A stretch of DNA of 53,068 nt from Elusimicrobiota bacterium (GTDB lineage: Bacteria; Elusimicrobiota; Elusimicrobia; FEN-1173), in the NCBI GenBank assembly GCA_016788905.1, contig JAEURZ010000020.1:1-53068 (forward strand), written 5' to 3'. This document shows, piece by piece, positions 27,454-37,400 of the stretch. Position 1 is the stretch's first letter. The number at the start of each line of letters is the position of its first letter. The position numbers and the translations under genes were made by a program. Under the pieces are notes generated by a model that made no database searches, was not told the origin of the DNA, and saw nothing but the letters and a program-made list of their open reading frames with translations.

Positions 27454-28239
27454 TCACGCCCCCGCCGAAACCCGAATCTTTTTAGCAGGTTTCCCTCCGC
27501 AAACACGACAATCGCTCCGAACAGGCACCATCCGCTCACGAAATTTCATGTTCAACAGGTCCATCGTCCAAAGTCGACCTGTTCCAGTTTTCTTTAATCC
27601 CAACAAAACTTTTAACCCTTCCGTGGCCATCAGCGACCCGATGGTTCCCACCACAGAGCCCATAATCCCCGCGTTGGAACAGGTTTGGGCCAGGGCCGGG
27701 TCCGGGGGCTCAGGAAACAGACATTCGTAACAGGCCGTTTGGCCTGGAAAAACCGTCATCACCTGCCCCTCCCAGCGAAGCACGGCGCCCCACACCAGGG
27801 GAATCCCCTCAGACACACAGGCCGTGTTCACCGCGTAGCGGGTTTCAAAATTGTCCGACCCATCCAAGACCAGATCAGAGCCAACGAACAACCCGGGAGC
27901 ATTGGCCAAGGTGAGCCTGGTTTTCTTAACCCGAACCCGAAGTCTGGGATTTAGGGCCAAAATCTTGTCCCGGGCCGAATGGACTTTGGGTGTCCCCACA
28001 TCCGGTGTGAAGTGCAGAATCTGGCGGTGCAGGTTAGTCAAATCCACATCATCGTTATCAACAAGAACCAACGTCCCGACCCCCGCCGCCGCCAAATAGA
28101 GAGCCGCCGGCGACCCCAGCCCCCCGGCGCCGACCAAAAGAACTCGCGCACCTTTTAGCCGTTTCTGCCCTTCCCCCCCCACTTCCGGGAGAATCAGCTG
28201 GCGGGAATACCGCTCGATGTCTTTATCATTTATTTTCAT
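27454..28239 (-). CDS. MoeB/ThiF-family E1-like adenylyltransferase
   Basis: Adenylates the C-terminal glycine of a small ubiquitin-like sulfur carrier (MoaD or ThiS), for molybdopterin or thiazole synthesis. At 261 aa it has the N-terminal RYSRQLILPEVG motif, the ATP loop LVGAGGLGS (35-43), the NLHRQ motif near residue 68, and both zinc-binding pairs, CYEC and CRVC. The Cys in AQTCSNAGIMGSVVG matches the family's conserved catalytic-region Cys. There is no rhodanese extension, and no moaD or thiS gene is visible nearby, so the pathway cannot be decided. The ribosome-binding site is weak. Confidence 0.9.
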   Translation of the reverse strand: MKINDKDIERYSRQLILPEVGGEGQKRLKGARVLLVGAGGLGSPAALYLAAAGVGTLVLVDNDDVDLTNLHRQILHFTPDVGTPKVHSARDKILALNPRLRVRVKKTRLTLANAPGLFVGSDLVLDGSDNFETRYAVNTACVSEGIPLVWGAVLRWEGQVMTVFPGQTACYECLFPEPPDPALAQTCSNAGIMGSVVGTIGSLMATEGLKVLLGLKKTGTGRLWTMDLLNMKFRERMVPVRSDCRVCGGKPAKKIRVSAGA

Positions 28240-28461
28240 GAAGGCAACTTTTAATGGCTTCAGATGAGGGAGTGATCACCACGCGAGGCCATAGGGTTTC
28301 GTTGAAGGGCAATGAGCGAGATTAATCTCTCGATCGCTCGCTCCCGGGCCTGACCAGCGAGCTCAAAACACTCTGTTAAAGCTCCGGGTAAATAACTTCC
28401 TGTGCACATTATCACTTTTTGAAATGATAGACCTCGAAAAGCGGCTGTTTTAGAGATCTCT
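28240..28461. other. Intergenic region after the giant gene
   Basis: A 222-bp spacer between the giant gene stop and moeB/thiF. It contains a self-complementary GAGATTAATCTC and a GAGCGAG/CTCGCTC pair near 28310-28350. There is no T-run terminator and no clear promoter. A short frame through it on the minus strand (ending 28260) lacks a ribosome-binding site and I do not call it. Confidence 0.4.
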
Positions 28462-31400
28462 CTACGCGTTGGAAGCGAGAACGCGCAGATAATGGAGAAA
28501 TGTTTGAACAACGTCCCCAAGTGTGACAGCACTTTCCAAAGCCATCCGAAGTTTCGAGTTCTCATCAAGAGAAGCGATATCCCTTCGATGGATCGATACG
28601 CCAGCCCCCACCGTCGCCACCGTAGCGGAAGTCTTGCTCAGCCATGCCGACATGTCGTGGTCAAGAGTGTCCAGAACGTCAGCCGACCATCCCGAACGGC
28701 TCAGATTCACAGGAAAAAGTTGAACGCCCTTCGCCGCGAGAACAGAGAGTCGGGCCTGAATCTCCCGAGACTGCCCCGCAGGGACCACGAGCCCCACGGA
28801 CACCCCCGCATCCTCCGACACTCCGGAACGCTCCAGCAGCATTTCAATGGAATTTAGCTCAACAGAGGCACTGCTTCCCATCACGTGGACGTAATTGACG
28901 GGTTGCCCTGTGGCAGCCTTGGCCAGTGAGGAGAGCAGTATCAATGGAGTTCCTGAAAGTTTTTGTTGGTCGACCGCCGATTGAACAACCCCTAAAAATC
29001 CCGCGCGGAATTCCGTATCCGTCTTCAGCCGCGATAGTATTTCCGTCATGGGGTCAACAGAAAGGCTCCCTTTCCCCACCACCTGTTCCGTGTGATCTAT
29101 TTCCGTTCCCGGCATCAATACCTCAAAAACTCCTTGAACACGGGACATCCGCCCCACCAACGTCCAAGCCACCCTCTCCCCCGCCTCTCTCGGTTTTTCT
29201 GAATCAAATATCGAATGTAAGCCCCCCGCCAATCCCCAGAGGACTCCCGCCGCCTGTACTCCGAAATCCGGAACACCCCACAGGGGAACCGCCCCCAACA
29301 GAAAAGGTGTCACCCCAATGAGAACCCCATAAATCAGGCCCATCGTCATAGCCTCCACCACCCCAACGTTAACCCGTGTGACCGGCGCCATGGATTTAGA
29401 AATGAAGTGGGACCCAAAAAACAAAACCCCATAAATCACCCCCAAAACCGGAGCCAGAACCCACCCCCATGGGGCCCCCGAAAAAACAAGGGTCCCCACT
29501 AAACCCCAAGAAGCAACTTTCGCGCCAACGCTCCACTCAATGAAAGCCGCAAACTGTCGATAGGCTGCCCCAAACCGTTCCCGGCCAACCGCCCCCCCCA
29601 CCTTGGCCCCGAGCCACTCAGCTATTTTGAGCCCCCACGTGCTCGCGGCTTTTCCCTCATGGTGATTGCCAAACAAATCCATTTGCGTCGAAGATGGGGG
29701 ACGAAGATCTTTTATGTCCTCGTCAGTAGAGATTCGCCCACGGAGCGCCGCGATGATCGCCGTCCGGTGACACTGACTGGGGTCTTGTTCGTAACAGAGA
29801 AGAGCCACCCGTTGACCTTCGATCCGACGCACCAATTCGTCGACGACGTGACGATGGGCGTCAAGATATCCTGCATACTGGCGCATAAATTCTTCGTCAT
29901 TTTCACCGTGACGATGCAGCTGGCGAATACTTTTCGGCGCGCCAAGAGATTTTTGATGTTCGTATCCAATCCCCGCATTCCCTAATCGTTCTCTCAATGA
30001 GCTTGAGAAATCAGGCCTTTGACTATAGGCATTTTCACGAACATCAATGACCAAGGTAATTCCCTGTTCTTTTAATAATTCCAAAAACAATTCAACCGAC
30101 TGTCCTTGGTATCCAATGCCTCCCAAAAAAGGAACGCGGACGGCATCGCTGGGCATTGTTTCCCCGAAATGATATATGGCTCCCTTGTCGCGGGAACGAA
30201 CACCGAACAAAGGCTCAAAATATTCCCGCTCTCCGTAACCGCCGGTATCAAATATTTTTTGCCCACCTTTCAACGAAGACGCTTCTTTTGCCAATAGGGT
30301 TTTAAACTTCGCCAATGGCTTGGCTTTGGACTTTCGCAAAGCCTCCAATATTTCGTTTTCAAAATCATGGTTGCCCAGATAAAGCGGACGTTCTGGGAAT
30401 AGCACGGGAGTGCCGTCCTCCATCCGTTTCACTTTAACCACACTTCTTGCCAGAATGTGACCGTTCTGGTCCCGCACAATGGCTAATATTTTATTTCGCG
30501 AACCCAAATCATCCACCAACGTTGAAAACTGTTCTGGATTGGCATAGGCATTGAAACAATCCACCAAGCGGGGTTGAAGCATGCCTCGTTGAAGAAGAAG
30601 AGCGGGGTTTGTCGTGAATTCGATGGACAGGCGTTCATAACGAGAACGCTCATTTAATTGATTCAACGTACCCAAAAACAATTCAAGATGTTCCGCGACC
30701 TTGGAGGCGCCCTGGGTCGTCGCGCGCCCAATAATTTTGGAAACAATCAGACGAAGATTCCGCAATTGCGCGGGAGAGGGAGGCGATGCCGTCAGACGGG
30801 ACAACCAATGGGACAGAAACAACCAATCCTCCAACGACGAATAGGCGCGTAAACGTTCTTGGATTTTATCAGTCAATTCCTCTGAACTGCCGTGAGAATC
30901 AACACCTGCACGGGCCAGGACTGAGCGGTCGAATGCATTCAAATGTCTTCCCAAACGAACTTGGCCCAAAACAGCGGCCAATTCGGCCCGCCCAGGAGAC
31001 AATGCCTTCCCCGGATTATCAACAGTGCTCAGGGACAAAAATTCTTTCGGAGCCCAATCGCCTACAGTTTCAGCAATGGCGGCATAATCATCTTGTGTCA
31101 TTAACTCCTGAATTTGACCAACAACTTTATTCAAATGCGCTTGATGCTCCGCAACACCAATTTCAAATCCATTAATGGAGACGCGTTCTTCTTTGGTAAA
31201 AATTTCCCAAAATTCTTCGTTAGCTTTTAGAAACTCCACATTCCCCCCGTTTAGGCGCTCCCCCTCTTGCCGGTTCCGCCACTGGGAGAAACGCCCCTTT
31301 GCCACTTGGGATAGGACCTCTTGAAGTTGCAGTGCCTCTTTCGCGTATTTTGGGTTTCCATTTAAACTTTTTGCCATTTGAAGCGCCGTCAAAACGGCTG

Positions 31401-34400
31401 GGAAGGATCGGCAAAGGGTGACTGATTCACTCTGAGAGAGATTGAAAATCCGTTGCGCGGCCCTCTCTGTCGCCCGAACCAAACCGCCATCAAAAGAATC
31501 AGCGTCCGCGCGAACCTCCTCTGATAACAAAACTTCTTTCGTTTCGGGAAAATCCAATAGACGGAGCATTTTTTCAAATCGATCCATTCTGTGTGGGACA
31601 TCCAATCCCGGCCCAACAAATAAATTTAGATATTTCCTTAATAGAGAAAAGAATGTCGTTTGCGCATCGGGACCATTAACATGGAGGAGCCAGAGGCACA
31701 GGGACTGATAAAAGAGTCCTTTTTGTTTTGGTTCCATGTCTCGATCCATCCCGGAGAGAAAAGACGCCAATATTTCCCTTTCGGTTGTGGCATTCGCATG
31801 TCCCAAAACACAGTAGAGAGGAAAAACGACATAAGGAGCCTCTTCAAATAAGAAGGAAAAATCTTCCATTTCAGTCGCGATGGATTCCCCTTTGCCTACC
31901 GTGTAGAGAATCCCCAGAAAATAGGTAATCCGTTCCATCCAGCGAGCGCGCGCAAATTTGTTCGGAATCCGTTGAAGAGCCGAAAGAAAACCGACATTCG
32001 ATTCTTCTGTTGAACCCAATGTGCGGAGAAGGTCTTCTAGGCCCTTAATTTGCCCCGTTTTGAAATAGAGTTCAGCCAGTTCCAACACTTGGCCCATCTG
32101 ATCTTGGGATTGTGCCCTTTCATACAAAGGAAGAAAAAGCTCAAGGGTTTTACGAACGGCCGGAGAGCGGAGCGACGAATAATACCGCTCCATGCTTTTG
32201 TCTTGTTGAAATCCTGGAAAGAAGGACATCAGCGATTTTCCCATCAATGTGTCTTGCTCTTCGGGTGTTGCCAAATCCGTCATCACCAAACGAAACACCC
32301 GTTCCCCCGCCTCATTCCGTTCCAATTGAATTTCAAGTGGAGTGCCCGAAGCGGAAAGTTCCGCCGCCAAGGGCTCGTATTCCGTTCCTCGATACCGTTC
32401 CGCCCATCCTTCCGGGAAACGGGCCACCATTCGAATTTTATCAACGGCTTCGTGGGGTCGCCTTAAATCCACACGCACCATTCGCCCGTCTAATTGCCGG
32501 TCCAGCGTGTAGGTATCGGGCAATTGAACTTGGACCGCATATTCGGCCGCCGTCAAATCAAGGCCGACGCCACCGGCCTTCATATTCACCACAATGATTC
32601 GAACCTTGGGATCCGTTTGAAAAAGGTGCCGTTGATAGGTCTTGGCGTCCACAGCTCGGGCACGGGGGTCAAGGGCGTCGACCACCAATTCTCCAGATTG
32701 GTCAAAATACCCTTTCACCACGATTCCATTCTGATCGTGCGCATACCCCGTGATCGAGCCATCAATGCGCGCAACACCATAGCGCCCGTAGCGATTTAAA
32801 GCTGCTTCCAACACGGACTTATTGAGGGTAAACAATATCCCCTTTTTTCCGGACGAAGCATAGGATTTAACAACACGATCCAACTCAGCCCACATGGGGG
32901 AATCGCTTCCCCCCCCCACACGCCTCGGGTTGATCATCAAATCAAAGGCAAACCGCAACTTCGTAAAAGGATTAATTTGTTCTTCCGTTAAACGCTGTTC
33001 CTCTGGAACACGTTCATTATACCAAGCCGCAAATCGCCCAAAATCTTTTACCAACCGAAGCAATAGATCAATCTGTTCTTCGTTGAGAAAGTATCCCCCC
33101 ATGCTCGTGTAGGGCACCTCGCGAAGATGGGGCAACCGTGCCCCCTGTTCTGCTAACGGGTGAACAGCCGGAGGATCGAACCGCCTCATGACATCGTCCG
33201 GTTCTCGACTCAAGCTCACACGCCGCATGGCGGCCCGAAGCAAGCGATAGCCGAGGGGATCATTTCTCGGATGTATTCGACAAAACTCATTATAATCCCT
33301 GTATTTGTCTTCCTCGGGGGTGCCACGGGAAAGCGCGTGCAACATGGCGAACAATTGTTGATGGTTGGATCCATAAGCCGTGGCGGAGAGATACCACTTT
33401 CGAGAGCTCTCAATCTTCTGCAAGGCTTCCGCCTGTTGAGCGTTCCGCTGATCCCCTTCTCCCCGATAATTAGCGCCCATTTGAGACTCATCAACGACAA
33501 AGAGGTCCAGCCCATGGGATAAACCAGACAAATCCTCAACAGTTTTCCCTCTCAAGCTTTGAATGCTTCCAATCACAATGACGCCTTTTTCGTCCCTCAC
33601 AGAGTCAATGAGCCGTTGTCGTTTCGCCTGATCCCCGGAAAGAACCACAATTTTAATTCCTTTCAACGCTTCCCGCGTAAAGTGTTTGAAAATTTCTTTC
33701 TGCCACGAATCCAAGAGCGAGGCGGGTGCGGCAACGAACACTTTCCATTGGGGGTCCATGGCTGCCAGGGCTTCAATGGTTTTTCCAAGTCCTGTGCCAT
33801 CACCCAGATATGCCCGGGCGTGATGGCTAAGGAAAAAAGCCCCCACCCTTTGGTGAGGCAAAAGGTGAGTTAAAAGATGCGGAGCGCGATATTGAAGGGC
33901 TCGGTCCGTAAGGTCACGGGCGGCCAGATAAAGCTCTTCAAAAAACACCCCTTTCGAGCGCGCCTCTTCCAACTGCGCCATCAATAGGGATCCTTTTTTC
34001 TCATCCGACAGCTCAATAAATAAAACTTTAAGGAAAACAGAAACCAGCATGCCCCGTTCTTCGACGCTTTTTTTGTTTATGAGACTGGCTTTCTTAAAGA
34101 AAAACTCCAACATCCGCTGATCCCGATTTCCCAGTCCCCCTGGCCCCCGCCGAGCCACATCGCCCAAATGAAGTTCTGTAAAATCTCGAACATACTTCTT
34201 CACTTGCGCCAAAGGGATCGCTTCCCCATTCAACACCAACAAAAGATCCAAAAGACTTTGGGTATCGTTCCCACAGACTTCCACGGCATCTTTGAATTCT
34301 TCAAACAGATCCTGAGCGGGGGACTTTTTGACCGAATTCGTAATTAACTCTGTCAAATCCAATCGACTTAAAAGGTAACTCAGAGACGGGACCCCAATCC

Positions 34401-37400
34401 CCAATCGTTCCGCCAGAGCATTCCGGCTGGAAGAGGCCCCGGACAACTCCCGAATTTTCTCATTTAAGAATTGAGGAACTCCTTGATCGGCGATTAGTTT
34501 ATCGACAAATTCTTTAAAAGATTCGCTTGGCATATGGAATTTCTTACACGCTTCTAAATTCCAATCATTCGCTTCTAAATAACGACGATAATCCTCTCCC
34601 GTGGGAAACTTTTCTATCCCAGTGAGCGCCATCATGCTTCGCACCCACTGAGTTCCGACCTTCCAATCAGTGGCCATTCTCTGCTTTGTGCCGGAAGTCC
34701 TTAACTTATTAAGGACAAAATCCCGAAGGCCGATTTTAAAATCATCCCGTTTTTCAATATATCGAAAAAAGTAAGCTTCCGCTCTATTATCTCCGCCAAA
34801 AAAGAACCGTTGCGCTTCCGCCACATTCCCGTCATGCATGGCCAAATACTCCTGCATATCAGCAAAAGCGGGAAATGACTCAACCCCAACAACTTCCACG
34901 AGACGACGCATCCATGAAATTTCGACTCCCCAGTCGGTCGCGGCCTGGGCAACCGTCCCAGATGTTTTTAGTCGTGAGACAACACAGTCACGAAGAATGG
35001 GCGCATTTATTATCAAACCTTTAAGAACATCAAAAAAATCAAATTCCTGATTCGCCCGGAAGAACAGTCTCACCATGCCAGGGACATCGCCAGAATGCGC
35101 CTTTAAGAAGCCAATGACATCCGATACGGAAGGATCAGGATCATTTGACTTGACGCTTTCAAGAAACTCACTAACTGTTATCCCAAATTCATCCGCCACT
35201 TTTTCGATGTTCCAATCAGATTCTCTTAATCTTTCCAATATACCCTCGCGAACCACAAGATTAGGGTAACTATCCCTTTGTCGCGAAAGATTAAAGCGGG
35301 CATTTTCTTCCAATATTTCTCTACGAAACAATCGAATCCACCGATCGTCCCCATCCTCAGCTCGGCGATTGCTCCGACTATTCGTCACAAATTCGATGAC
35401 CTTTTTACGTAATTTATCATCATCTTTAACACTCTGATCACCCACTATGTAACCTTCAACAGCTTGACGGATACCCAAGTTTCCATAGAGGTGAAAAATG
35501 ACGCGATAAAATTCCTCAATTTCCGTATGAACATCAACGGTAACAAATTCTTGATTCAACGCGCCCTTTAGGTATCCGTGCAATGGACTTCCTAAGTCCT
35601 TAAGATCCTGCAATGTTGAGGCATTAGTCATTCCACGGACACGGAATAAAACCTTTAGGCTTTCTTTTGAGAGTGGGAGCTCACTTATCGGCGTATCCCA
35701 CAAATGGTGTTTGGGGGAAACCCAAACTCGATCAGGCCCTCCTTTTTCAAACCAATCCTCTACGGTTTGGATCATTTCTTCCGTCACCCCAGGATGTCGG
35801 CTTAATGCATCCTTCAAAGCATCCCGCCTGGGGGACCAATCAAACAAATCGCTATTGGCGTGAATATTCATTAAGAACAATTTGGTCATCACGGGTGACG
35901 CGAAGTCAAATGTTCGAACCTTTTTTCCTAACCCGGTTATCGGCATTGGAACGAACTTGCTAAGAGGATTACCTGGGGTGGCAAGATTTTTTATTTCTCC
36001 ATCATTTGTCTCTCCATCTTCAAAATCCGCCTCCTTCTTTATAAAAAGATTCACATAGGATTCCGCTAATTTCGGGGCTCGTGATTCTTTTGATAAAAGA
36101 CTTCGCACGGAAATCAATAGGTTTTCATAATTATTTGGATTCGCTTGGGTTTTTAAAAACAGATCGATCGCATCATTTATCTCCGAAAACAGAGGGTCGC
36201 TGGAATAGGTATTTTGTTCAAACTCCCTCACGTGTTTAAGGAAACCGAAGATTTCTTTGGTCGCGTTCAGCGAATCGAAAACTTTACCTTGATTCAATCC
36301 AAGCAATTGCGGTAAATTACCACAATGAAGAATATCTCCTAGAGTTGTTGAGTCCCCGGTTTTAAAAACCCCTTTAAGCAAGGCTTTCGCAGGCAAAGAT
36401 AATGGGAGATCAGGTATTTGTATGGACCTAATACCATTTCCCCTTTTTACCCAATAATGTTTGTAATCATACGCCTCAACCCATTCTTTAACGACTCCGG
36501 TCTTCCAAACACCAATCCTCTGCAATTTAGATTTTAGACCTTTCCAATCAGAAAGGACTTGGCGGGCTAAGTCAGCGTCTGTCAGAATTCCCATCTTCTC
36601 CAATGCGGTGGCAATAGAATAATGAAATTTCCAGGTTTTTTTCTTAGTTTCTCTTCCACCAACTTTTTCTGCTCGCTCCGCAATTGGCTTCTTTTTAATG
36701 GCCCATACCAAACCTTGGGCTCCTAACCGCAGATACAATTTTTCATCCCCCACAGTAATTTGTCGAGGGGAATTCATATCGGGCATCCTGTGGGCGAGAG
36801 GAATTTGCAATAACAAGTCTTCTGAAACACCTTTGTTCAGATCGGTCTCTTCTGCCGAAAGAGATGGAATGTCGACAAGTATCTCCTCCAAAATGTGCCC
36901 GATTAAAGTCGAGTCAACGCGATGGTATTGACCAATGGTATAGTCCCATTTCACCCTCGGGAATACCTCGAGTGAGAAATCACCAATAGAAATGATGTGC
37001 GATCGATCAAGCACCCCGGACTCGGTGAGACTGTTTTTAATCTCCTGTTTGGTTTTCTTCAAAAATAATCCAATCATAAAAAAAGCTTCTTTGGCCGTGA
37101 TATGGTGATTTCCCCGAATTAGAAATCCGTCGCGATAGGCGCGTTCAAAATCTTCATGATGAAAGGCACTTTCATTTGAATTTGGCGGGGGAAATAATAA
37201 AAAACAAGCTTTAAATGGTTCCCTGTCTTCAGGAGCCATACCCCATGCATCAAGGGTGGGACCACCTGAAGAAATCCGGAATAATTTAATTTTTTGGCCA
37301 GATTCCAATCGCACATGCCCTACGTCGCGTGTTTTGTCCCCATCAATGGCCTCGATCACTTTCATTTTCCGAGGATCCCGACTCCGAACATACTTATTTG

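Noticed and set aside
28260-28568. Minus-strand frame of 102 codons overlapping the end of the giant gene
   Set aside because: No ribosome-binding site or known family, and the first third is inside a coding region in another frame. A small gene beginning after 28461 cannot be excluded but is not supported.
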